From JBKEDS01 sp047975545 (lineage in GTDB: Bacteria > Bacteroidota > Bacteroidia > Flavobacteriales > Flavobacteriaceae), in the NCBI GenBank assembly GCA_047975545.1, contig JBKEDS010000037.1, positions 1-52,945 of the forward strand: 52,945 nt of DNA. Direction: 5' to 3'. The translations under genes were made by a program, and so were the position numbers. This document shows positions 39,938-47,311 of the stretch, piece by piece (the stretch's first letter is position 1; each line of letters starts with the position of its first letter). The notes beneath the pieces are model-generated. The model did not search any database, was not told the origin of the DNA, and saw nothing but the letters and a program-made list of their open reading frames with translations.

Positions 39938-40645
39938 TTAACCAATATTTAACACATCTTTCATAGTAAATACGCCTGTTTTGCCCACAATCCATTCGGC
40001 GGCCACAACGGCACCAAGGGCAAAACCTTGGCGGTTATGGGCTTCGTGTTCAATAGTTATGGTATCTACCTCGCTTTTGTAGGTTACGGTGTGGGTGCCG
40101 GGAACATCGGGTATACGCTTGGCTATAATAGGGATGCTGTTATCCATATCGGCTTTGTCCAAGCTCCATTTGGTGTAGGTGTTGTTTTGGGCAAGAATAT
40201 CCTCGGCCAAAGAAATAGCGGTTCCGCTTGGGGCATCCAATTTTTGGGTGTGGTGTATTTCTTCCATACTAATATTGTACTGCCCCAAATTGGCCATCAT
40301 TTTGGCTAATGTTCGGTTGAGTTCGAAAAAAATATTAACCCCCAAGCTAAAGTTCGAAGCGTAAATAAAAGCGCCTTTTTTGGTTTTGCATAAATCGACC
40401 GCTTCGTTGTACCGCTCCAACCAGCCTGTTGTGCCGGAAATTACGGGAACATTGTGGTTTAAGCAATGCGTAATATTGGAAAATGCTACGGTTGGTATGC
40501 TAAAATCTATGGCAACATCGGCGGTTGTAATATCGTAACCACTATCGTCTTTATCAATTTTTAAAACAATATCGTGGCCACGGTTTAAGGCTATCTTTTC
40601 AATGGTTTGCCCCATTCTTCCGTATCCGAGTAAAGCTATTTTCAT
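39938..40645 (-). CDS. dapB: 4-hydroxy-tetrahydrodipicolinate reductase
   Basis: 235 residues, slightly short as is common in this phylum. ALLGYGRMGQTIEKIA is the NAD(P)-binding loop, and KIDKDDSGYD a cofactor-selecting stretch. IDFSIPTVAFSNI, PVISGTTGW, ISMEEIHHTQKLDAPSGTA (active-site His-His and Lys) and HEAHNRQGFALGA are all family signatures. It reduces the cyclic lysine/diaminopimelate precursor in the cytoplasm, so it feeds peptidoglycan synthesis. It lies upstream of lepB and downstream of DUF5683. Confidence 0.95.
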   Translation of the reverse strand: MKIALLGYGRMGQTIEKIALNRGHDIVLKIDKDDSGYDITTADVAIDFSIPTVAFSNITHCLNHNVPVISGTTGWLERYNEAVDLCKTKKGAFIYASNFSLGVNIFFELNRTLAKMMANLGQYNISMEEIHHTQKLDAPSGTAISLAEDILAQNNTYTKWSLDKADMDNSIPIIAKRIPDVPGTHTVTYKSEVDTITIEHEAHNRQGFALGAVVAAEWIVGKTGVFTMKDVLNIG

Positions 40646-40697
40646 GTGCTGCTATTTATTTTATAAAAGGTATGTTTGTGTTTATTGGTTTAGCTTT

Positions 40698-40719
40698 GCC
40701 AAATGTCCTTTAAGGGCTA
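40698..40719 (-). repeat. Stop-codon-supplying hairpin repeat, copy at the DUF5683 gene
   Basis: Plus-strand GCCAAATGTCCTTTAAGGGC followed by TA is a variant of the repeat at 21028-21048, with TTTAA instead of ATTAT at the centre. On the minus strand its end forms the TAG stop of the DUF5683 gene. The palindrome GTCCTTTAAGGGC is imperfect. Confidence 0.65.
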
Positions 40720-41343
40720 AAATTTATAGTTAATACTTAGTCCAAGGTTGCTTTTGGCATTCATTTGGTTAAATTCGTAATGTGGAGACAATGACAGGTT
40801 TTCGTCTACATTGTATTGCAACAAATGCGCATCTACATTGGCGTCGATAATGTTCAGGGCGTAAAGTCCTGCCGTAATAAGCAGCCAAAGTTCCTTGCTT
40901 TTTCGGTAATATTTTTGCCCCCGGATTAAACCGTCGGTAGTTACCCGCGGCGTATCCAACTTGTTGCCTTGGCCGTCGAAATAAAATTCGTCGTCGGTAA
41001 AGCCGGCAATGCGCTTTTTGTAAATATCGCGGTAACGGTTGTATTCCTTATTGTTCCAACTGTAAATAAAAATACTGGTGCCTATGGTGCCGTAGACAAT
41101 GGGTATTTTCCAATATTTTCGGTTATAGGCCTGCCCCAGGCCGGGCAAAACGGCCGAGTAAAAAGCGGCTTTTGCGGGCGAAAGCGGATTAAAGCCCGAA
41201 GGCGCTTCAACAATAGAATCTATAATAACCTCGGGCGGGAGTTCTTTTTTTTCTTTTGAAGTCGGTTTGTTTTTATCCTGTGCCACAACACCAAGACAAA
41301 ACAAAAGGGAACACACGCCTATTATTAAACGTTTATCTCGCAC
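40717..41343 (-). CDS. DUF5683-domain protein
   Basis: 208 residues from a GTG at 41343. A signal peptide (LIIGVCSLLFCLGVVAQ) is followed by LSPAKAAFYSAVLPGLGQAYNRKYWKIPIVYGTIG, the DUF5683 core, and a helix FIYSWNNKEYNRYRDIYKKRI. ELWLLITAGLYALNIIDANVDAHLLQYNVDENL is the second conserved part. Function is unknown; an outer-envelope or inner-membrane place is likely. It overlaps parB by 11 bases, an association seen in many Bacteroidota. The TAG stop is contributed by a palindromic repeat. Confidence 0.8.
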   Translation of the reverse strand: MRDKRLIIGVCSLLFCLGVVAQDKNKPTSKEKKELPPEVIIDSIVEAPSGFNPLSPAKAAFYSAVLPGLGQAYNRKYWKIPIVYGTIGTSIFIYSWNNKEYNRYRDIYKKRIAGFTDDEFYFDGQGNKLDTPRVTTDGLIRGQKYYRKSKELWLLITAGLYALNIIDANVDAHLLQYNVDENLSLSPHYEFNQMNAKSNLGLSINYKF

Positions 41344-42238
41344 TTTCGATTAATTTTTTTAAACGGTTAAAATCTTCTTCGGAATGGAAGGGAATGGTTA
41401 TTTTTCCTTTTCCGTTCTTAGAAACTTTAACGTCGATTTTATGCCCAAAGTATTCCGAAAACGTTTTTGTTCCGTCTTTTATAAAGTTAGGAAGCGTTTC
41501 GGTTTCTTTTTTTTGTGAAATAGGGGCTTCATTTAAATTATGGTTTTTAACCATGGTTTCGGTTTCCCTTACCGATAGTTGGTTTGAAAGCACTTTTTCG
41601 TAAATATCCAACTGTATGGCTTGGTCTTCAACCGAAATTAAAGCCCGGCCGTGCCCCATGGAAATAAACCCGTCGCGCATACCGGTTTGGATAATGGGGT
41701 CCAATTTTAACAAGCGCAAATAGTTGGTAATGGTCGAGCGTTTTTTGCCCACGCGCTCGCTCATTTGTTCTTGGGTTAGGTTTATTTCGTCTATTAAGCG
41801 TTGGTAGGATAGGGCTATTTCAATGGGGTCCAAGTCTTGGCGTTGGATGTTTTCCACCAAGGCCATTTCCAAGGATTCTTGGTCGTTGGCAATGCGTATG
41901 TAGGCCGGAATAGTTTCCAAGCCAACCAGTTTTGATGCCCTAAAACGGCGCTCGCCCGATACAAGTTGGTATTGGTTAAAGCCGAGTTTCCTAACGGTAA
42001 TGGGCTGGATTATGCCCAATTCTTTTATGGATGACGCCAGTTCGCGCAACGATTCCTCGCTAAAATTTGTTCGGGGCTGGAACGGGTTAACTTCAATATC
42101 GTTAATATCCAACTCTATTATATTGCCAATAACCTTGTCGGCATTTTTGTCCTGCACCGATTGTATGTCGTTACTGGGGTCTTTTAACAGTGCCGATAAA
42201 CCTCTTCCTAATGCTTGTTTTTTGGTTGCTTTGGCCAT
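41333..42238 (-). CDS. parB: Chromosome-partitioning protein ParB
   Basis: 301 residues. LGRGLSALLKD at the start and IIELDINDIEVNPFQPRTNF lead into the ParB CTPase domain. QYQLVSGERRFRASKLVGL (GERRxRA) is the nucleotide and parS-clamp motif, and LDPIEIALSYQRLIDEINLTQEQMSERVGKKRSTITNYLRLL the helix-turn-helix. The end, KITIPFHSEEDFNRLKKLIE, is the dimerisation helix. ParB loads on parS and slides to build the segregation complex. It overlaps DUF5683 by 11 bases and follows parA by 2 bases. I found no clear parS in the window. Confidence 0.95.
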   Translation of the reverse strand: MAKATKKQALGRGLSALLKDPSNDIQSVQDKNADKVIGNIIELDINDIEVNPFQPRTNFSEESLRELASSIKELGIIQPITVRKLGFNQYQLVSGERRFRASKLVGLETIPAYIRIANDQESLEMALVENIQRQDLDPIEIALSYQRLIDEINLTQEQMSERVGKKRSTITNYLRLLKLDPIIQTGMRDGFISMGHGRALISVEDQAIQLDIYEKVLSNQLSVRETETMVKNHNLNEAPISQKKETETLPNFIKDGTKTFSEYFGHKIDVKVSKNGKGKITIPFHSEEDFNRLKKLIESAR

Positions 42239-42240
42239 AA

Positions 42241-43005
42241 TTAAGCGTTTTTGTTTATAATTTCCTTCGCCAAACTTAAATAATTTTCGGCACCTTTACT
42301 GGAGGCATCGTAATTTATAATGCTTTCGCCGTAACTTGGTGCCTCGCCCAAGCGTATGTTGCGCTGGATAATGGTTTGGAATACCATATCGTTAAAGTGT
42401 TTTTGCACTTCTTCCACCACTTGGTTGGATAGTCTTAGGCGCGAATCGTACATGGTTAGCAATAAACCTTCAATATCCAGCTCGGGATTGTGTACTTTTT
42501 GAACGCTTTTTATGGTATTTAGCAGTTTGCCCAAGCCTTCCAATGCAAAATATTCGCACTGAATGGGAATAATTACGGCATTGGCTGCCGTTAGGGCGTT
42601 TAGGGTTAGTAGCCCGAGCGATGGCGCACAGTCGATTAAAATATAATCGTAGTCGCTTTTAATTTCCGAAAGTGCTTTTTTTAGCATGTACTCCCGCTCG
42701 TCCTTATCTACCAGTTCTATTTCTATGGCTACAAGGTCGATATGCGCGGGGATAATATCCAAATTTGGGGTTCCGGTTTTTATAATGGCTTCTTTTGCCG
42801 AATGCGAATGCTCCAAAAGTTGATAGGTTCCTATTTCAACAGTTTCAACATCAATCCCAATTCCGGATGTGGCATTGGCCTGTGGATCGGCATCGATAAG
42901 CAATACTTTTTTTTCTAAAACGCCCAAGGAGGCTGCCAAATTAACGGAAGTGGTGGTTTTTCCAACGCCTCCTTTTTGATTGGCAATAGCAATTATTTTA
43001 CCCAT
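42241..43005 (-). CDS. parA: Chromosome-partitioning ATPase ParA (Soj)
   Basis: 254 residues. A deviant Walker A, KGGVGKTTTSVN (11-22), follows IIAIANQ. DADPQANATSG, the Walker A' segment, and LIDCAPSLGLLTLNAL (Walker B type) are present. It forms ATP-dependent dimers on nucleoid DNA to pull ParB-bound origins apart. It stands 2 bases before parB and 108 bases after the mutase gene, with a TATTTTTA box near 43044 that could be a promoter. Confidence 0.95.
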   Translation of the reverse strand: MGKIIAIANQKGGVGKTTTSVNLAASLGVLEKKVLLIDADPQANATSGIGIDVETVEIGTYQLLEHSHSAKEAIIKTGTPNLDIIPAHIDLVAIEIELVDKDEREYMLKKALSEIKSDYDYILIDCAPSLGLLTLNALTAANAVIIPIQCEYFALEGLGKLLNTIKSVQKVHNPELDIEGLLLTMYDSRLRLSNQVVEEVQKHFNDMVFQTIIQRNIRLGEAPSYGESIINYDASSKGAENYLSLAKEIINKNA

Positions 43006-43113
43006 TAAATGATTTGGTTTAATTATCGGTAAAAATACAATTATTTATTAGGAATAAAAACGGAACTTGTTAACATTGCGGGCTTATTGGTTTTTGGTTT
43101 TAAGGTGTGCGGT

Positions 43114-44478
43114 TTATTCCTTTTCTAAGCGGGCTTGTTCTAAGTTCTCAGCCAAGCGTTTTTCTATTATAGGCTCGATTAGGGTTTTTCTGGGTTTGGT
43201 TTTTACAAACGGGTAGAGTTCCAGTTTTTCTTTTACGGTTTCGGTTTCTAAATTGTATTTGTTGCTACCCACCAAAGCAAGCGATTTTGCCTTAAAAAGT
43301 TCTTCTTCTTTTTTTGCGCTTTCCTTTATTTTTCGTTGTATGGTGCCGGCTTTAAGTTGTTTTAAAAAACCGCCGTTGGCTTCAATATCCTTAAACAAAT
43401 CTAAAGCTTTTTCTGCCAATTGTTGGGTTAGGGTTTCTATGTAATAACTACCGTCGGACGGATTGCCAATGTTTTTAAAAAACGTTTCGTTTTTTAAAAT
43501 TAACAACTGGTTTAGTGCTATGCGTTTGCTAAAGTTGTTGGTTTTTCGGTATAGCGCATCAAAAGCCATATTAGTTATGGTATTGGCACCGCCCAATATG
43601 GCGCCCATACATTCGGTGGTGGTGCGTAGCATGTTGGTATGGCTGCCGTAAAGGGTTTTGTTGCGTTTTGTGGGCGTTGCAACAATATGGCAATTTGGGT
43701 TTGTGCCGTATTCTTGCGCCAAAGTACGCCATAAAACCCGTAAGGCACGAAGTTTGGCTATTTCGAAAAAATAATGACTTCCAACGGCTATGTTAAAAAC
43801 CATTTTAAAGGGCGGGATTTTTCCTGATTGGTCGCTAATGGCGAGCAAATACTCATTGGCATGGGCTAAGGCATAGGCCAATTGCTGTACCATATTGGCG
43901 CCCGCATTTTGGTACAGGACGGTATTGATGCTAATGGTGTTGGTTGTTTTAAAAATAGAAGAAAAATTGGCAAAGTCCTGTTTTAGGTTGTTGTACCAAT
44001 TTCCTGTTTTGGCCAAATGCCCGATAATGTCGGTGTTTATATGGGTGTTTGCTTTTTCGGAAGTGTTTACCAATGCTTCAACAACATCAAGATTTAAAAA
44101 CTGTAGCTCAAAGTGAAGCGAGGTTTGTTCGGGGTTTATATTTTGAAGTAGTTCCGTAATGGATATTTCTTCCGAAGGCAAAATAAACAAGATGCTTTCC
44201 GCCCCGTTTTTTATGGTGTTAACAGCAGCTTTGTTGGATGCCGAAACGTTATGCACAAATATGCTTTGGCAAATGTGCCAATTGTTTTGGGGCGGTATTT
44301 CAAACGGGATTTCCTGAAAACTATCGGGATGGTAAAAGGGTTTTACGGCAATGTCCTCCAGGCTGTTCCAAATTAGGGTTTTGTTGTAGTCGGCGCCTTG
44401 TAGCTCGAACTGGATGAGTTGTTTCCATTGTTTTTCGGAAACGGGGTTGAATGCGCCAAACAAGCCTTCGTTAGTCAT
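43114..44478 (-). CDS. Methylmalonyl-CoA mutase small subunit
   Basis: 454 residues. FGAFNPVSEKQWKQLIQFELQGADYNKTLIWNSLEDI at the start is typical of MutA, the non-catalytic partner of the cobalamin-dependent mutase that interconverts methylmalonyl- and succinyl-CoA. It keeps the TIM-barrel-like part (TISINTVLYQNAGANMVQQLAYALAHANEYL, ARMLRVTTECMGAILGGANTITNMAFDALY-like segments) and the C-terminal helices, with no cobalamin-binding domain, as usual for this subunit. The large subunit gene, normally right downstream, is absent; the next gene is parA. It overlaps the FtsB-like gene by 8 bases. Confidence 0.88.
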   Translation of the reverse strand: MTNEGLFGAFNPVSEKQWKQLIQFELQGADYNKTLIWNSLEDIAVKPFYHPDSFQEIPFEIPPQNNWHICQSIFVHNVSASNKAAVNTIKNGAESILFILPSEEISITELLQNINPEQTSLHFELQFLNLDVVEALVNTSEKANTHINTDIIGHLAKTGNWYNNLKQDFANFSSIFKTTNTISINTVLYQNAGANMVQQLAYALAHANEYLLAISDQSGKIPPFKMVFNIAVGSHYFFEIAKLRALRVLWRTLAQEYGTNPNCHIVATPTKRNKTLYGSHTNMLRTTTECMGAILGGANTITNMAFDALYRKTNNFSKRIALNQLLILKNETFFKNIGNPSDGSYYIETLTQQLAEKALDLFKDIEANGGFLKQLKAGTIQRKIKESAKKEEELFKAKSLALVGSNKYNLETETVKEKLELYPFVKTKPRKTLIEPIIEKRLAENLEQARLEKE

Positions 44479-44794
44479 CTTGTTTGGTTTTTAGGCTGTC
44501 TTCGTATTCAATAATAAAAATTTCCTCGTTGTCCCGTTTCATATAATATTCTTCCCTTGCAAATTTTTCAATACCTTCTTCGGAACTTAGTTTTTTTATG
44601 GCTTTATTGTCTTTTTCAATTTCTTTTTTATAGTATTCTTTTTCGTCTTCCAAATCGTTTATTTCGCTGTTCAGTTCACGGTGTATAAGCCATGAGTTGG
44701 CATCGAAAAAGAGCATCCAAACGGCAAAAATGGCCAAAATGAGGATGAAAATATTTTTAAAGGGCTTTAGTAGTTTATGCGTTGGTAGTGCCAT
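44471..44794 (-). CDS. FtsB/DivIC-like septum formation initiator
   Basis: 107 residues. One membrane helix (about 15-30, IFILILAIFAVWMLFF) is followed by a coiled coil NSEINDLEDEKEYYKKEIEKDNKAIKKL and KFAREEYYMKRDNEEIFIIEYED, the pattern of DivIC/FtsB, which links FtsL and FtsQ in the divisome. It overlaps the end of udk by 20 bases and the start of the mutase gene by 8 bases, so the three are co-translated in one operon. Confidence 0.85.
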   Translation of the reverse strand: MALPTHKLLKPFKNIFILILAIFAVWMLFFDANSWLIHRELNSEINDLEDEKEYYKKEIEKDNKAIKKLSSEEGIEKFAREEYYMKRDNEEIFIIEYEDSLKTKQDD

Positions 44795-45401
44795 TGTACA
44801 GCTTGTCGTTTATAATGGTTTTTACAATATCTATGGCCACGGTATTGTACCTGTTGTTGGGTATAATAATATCGGCATATTCCTTTGTGGGCTCGATAAA
44901 TTGGTCGTGCATGGGTTTTAGGGTGGTTTGGTAGCGGCTTAAAACCTCGTTTAGGTCGCGGCCGCGCTCGGAGGTGTCGCGGCGTAGGCGGCGTATTAGA
45001 CGCTCGTCGGAATCGGCATGAACAAACACCTTAATATCGAACATATCCCTTAGGCTGGGGTGGGTAAAAATTAAAATACCCTCGACAATCATAACTTTTC
45101 TCGGGTGGGTAAAAATGGTGTCGCCCGTGCGGTTGTGCTTTACAAAGGAGTACACGGGCTGGTTAATGGGTTTGTTGTTTTTTAAATCTTTTAGGTGCTG
45201 CTCCAAAAGTTCGAAATCGATGGACTTGGGGTGGTCGAAATTTATTTTGGTGCGTTCTTCAAACGATAGGGCAGAGGTGTCCTTATAGTACGAGTCCTGC
45301 GATATTACGCCAACCTCGCCCTCGGGAAACTCGTTAAGTATTTGGTTTACAACGGTTGTTTTGCCGCACCCGGTGCCGCCCGCAATTCCTATTATAAGCA
45401 T
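44775..45401 (-). CDS. udk: Uridine kinase
   Basis: 208 residues. IGIAGGTGCGKTTVVNQIL is the P-loop. ISQDSYYKDTSALSFEERTKINFDHPKSIDFELL, PVYSFVKHNRT and VMIVEGILIFTHPSLRDMFDIKVFVHADSDERLIRRLRRDTSERGR are uridine kinase signatures. It phosphorylates uridine and cytidine in pyrimidine salvage. A -7-like box stands 25 bases upstream and the glycan locus ends beyond it, so this is the first gene of the udk-ftsB-mutase unit. Confidence 0.95.
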   Translation of the reverse strand: MLIIGIAGGTGCGKTTVVNQILNEFPEGEVGVISQDSYYKDTSALSFEERTKINFDHPKSIDFELLEQHLKDLKNNKPINQPVYSFVKHNRTGDTIFTHPRKVMIVEGILIFTHPSLRDMFDIKVFVHADSDERLIRRLRRDTSERGRDLNEVLSRYQTTLKPMHDQFIEPTKEYADIIIPNNRYNTVAIDIVKTIINDKLYNGTTNA

Positions 45402-45426
45402 GAAAATATGTTTGGTTAACCGTTTA

Positions 45427-45434
45427 CAAATTTA
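45427..45434 (-). promoter_or_regulatory. Candidate -7 promoter box for udk
   Basis: Minus-strand TAAATTTG matches TAnnTTTG, 25 bases before the udk ATG. It lies in the 96-base spacer after the glycan-utilisation operon, in which no terminator hairpin is visible. Confidence 0.42.
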
Positions 45435-45497
45435 GGTAAACGAAAAATAATTCATACTATTATTGTATTGTTTTTGGTTTAAAAGAAGAAATAAGAA

Positions 45498-47309
45498 TTA
45501 ATCTAAAGTTTTTATTGTTTTTAATAAAGAAGCGGGTATTTTAAATACCGAACCGTGTCTGGTGCCTTTTGGGAATTCAATTTTATCGGAAATATCCTCC
45601 CACGTTTTTAAGTCCGCCGATTGTACGGCGCCGTATTTATGGTCGGTGTATTTATCGAAATAAACCACCCAATTCTCATCTATTTTAATGGCCGTTGGGC
45701 CTTCCGCCCAATATTGTCCTGTTATGGGGGCGCTGGCCGGGGAATACGGGCCTTCCAAATTATTGCTGAAAGCGATTTTTAAATTTTTTTGAACGGGTTT
45801 TTTAGTTTCGTCTTTTAAAAACATTACGTAACGGTTGCCGTTTTTTTGTAATGTGGCATCAATAACATTAAAACCGGGTTCGTAAAATAGTTTTGTAGGT
45901 TCAAAAGTTTTAAAGTCTTTGGTAGTGGTGTAATACATGCGGTGGTTGTAGCCGCTGTCATCTTCAATTTGGGTTTCGGGAAATTTACCAACAATGGTAC
46001 TTGCCCAGTAAATAATGTAATTTTTTGTTTCGCTATCGTAGGTAATTTCGGGAGCCCATGTGTTTCGTGTGCCGGGTTCGTGTTGCATAACCGGGATAAA
46101 TTGTTGTTCGCTCCAATGTACTAAATCCTTGGAGCTGGCGTAGCCAATGCCTTTGTCGGTCCAGCTTACGGTCCACACCATGTGGTATAGGTCATCGCCA
46201 CCTTTTATAATACAAGGGTCGCGCATTAGTTTGTCCTTGCCTACTTTGGGTTTTAAAAATGACTGGTCGTTTTTTAAGGAGGTCCATTTGTAGCCGTCCT
46301 CGCTGTAAGCAAGGTGTAGTCCGTCCTCGCCGTTACCCTTAAAATACGAAAACATAAATACATCTTTTTCGGGAATAATGTTGTTTGCAGCTAACCAGTT
46401 TTCGCAAGCTTTTGGCCAATTAAGGTGTGTGCCAACCCGGCCGAGGCCAAATCCGTGTCCGCCATTTTCGTAAAGGTGCATTTCGGTTTTAACATTATGC
46501 TTTTTTAAGGCTAAGTAGTAGTTAATGCTGTTTTCAACGGGAACGGCGCCATCGTCGGTAGCGTGGATTAATATGGTGGGCGGCGTGTTTTTGGTTACTT
46601 GTTTTTCGTTGGAATATTTTTCGACAAGAGCTCTATGTGGATTTTTTCCTAAAAAATTTTCCTTGGAGCCGTTGTGTGTTATGCCGTTTTCCATAGAAAT
46701 TACGGGATAGATTAATAAGGCAAAATCGGGACGGGCGCTTAATGTGTTTTCTGTAATAGGATAAACCGTATCGTTATAATGTGTTGAAGCTGTTGAAGCC
46801 AAATGTCCGCCTGCCGAAAACCCGATAACGCCAACTTTATTGGGGTCGATATTGAAATTTTTGGCATTTTCCCTTATACTTCTAATGGCTTTTTGAACAT
46901 CTTGTAGCGGGCCTATGGTTTTGTTTTCCATAATGGCGTCGCTGGGCAAGCGGTATTTTAATACAAAGGCTGAAATGCCTATGGAATTGAGCCATTCGGC
47001 AACTTTATCGCCTTCTTTTATATGCGATAAAACAGAGTAGCCGCCCCCGGGACAAATAATTATGGCAGGGTTTGGGCTGTTGTTGTTTTCAATTAGAAAC
47101 GGTTTTAGGGTAGGGGTTGAAACTTTACGAATGGCATTGGGGGTGCCGTTAGTGTCCAGCCTAAATTCTTCTTTATAGTCTTTGTTTTCTATTGCTCCGG
47201 GAATTTTGTTCCATAGGGGGATTTCTTTATGTTGAGCTAATATGTTATAGTGTGTCCCCAAAAATAGTATAAATAACAGATTAAAGATTAAGTGGTTTTG
47301 TGTTTTCAT
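45498..47309 (-). CDS. Esterase-GH43 fusion (acetyl-xylan-type esterase plus five-bladed propeller)
   Basis: 603 residues from the ATG at 47309, after which a signal peptide (MKTQNHLIFNLLFILFLGTH) begins; the frame runs back into the GH115 gene. Residues about 50-310 are an alpha/beta-hydrolase with GFSAG (S165), D253 in HATDDG and H285 in ENGGHGFG, a full triad. Residues about 315-600 resemble glycoside hydrolase family 43: LMRDPCII, NTWAPEITYD (418-425), NVIDATL (D484), and WAEGP (E536). The pair suggests one exported protein that strips acyl groups and a side-chain sugar from the same glycan. It is the last gene of the locus, 2 bases after GH115. Confidence 0.82.
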   Translation of the reverse strand: MKTQNHLIFNLLFILFLGTHYNILAQHKEIPLWNKIPGAIENKDYKEEFRLDTNGTPNAIRKVSTPTLKPFLIENNNSPNPAIIICPGGGYSVLSHIKEGDKVAEWLNSIGISAFVLKYRLPSDAIMENKTIGPLQDVQKAIRSIRENAKNFNIDPNKVGVIGFSAGGHLASTASTHYNDTVYPITENTLSARPDFALLIYPVISMENGITHNGSKENFLGKNPHRALVEKYSNEKQVTKNTPPTILIHATDDGAVPVENSINYYLALKKHNVKTEMHLYENGGHGFGLGRVGTHLNWPKACENWLAANNIIPEKDVFMFSYFKGNGEDGLHLAYSEDGYKWTSLKNDQSFLKPKVGKDKLMRDPCIIKGGDDLYHMVWTVSWTDKGIGYASSKDLVHWSEQQFIPVMQHEPGTRNTWAPEITYDSETKNYIIYWASTIVGKFPETQIEDDSGYNHRMYYTTTKDFKTFEPTKLFYEPGFNVIDATLQKNGNRYVMFLKDETKKPVQKNLKIAFSNNLEGPYSPASAPITGQYWAEGPTAIKIDENWVVYFDKYTDHKYGAVQSADLKTWEDISDKIEFPKGTRHGSVFKIPASLLKTIKTLD

Positions 47310-47311
47310 AT

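Noticed and set aside
41333..43113. parS site near parAB
   Set aside because: I looked for a palindrome of the TGTTTCACGTGAAACA type and saw none that fits; short GTTTCACT-like matches at 37.6 kb belong to an intergenic repeat.
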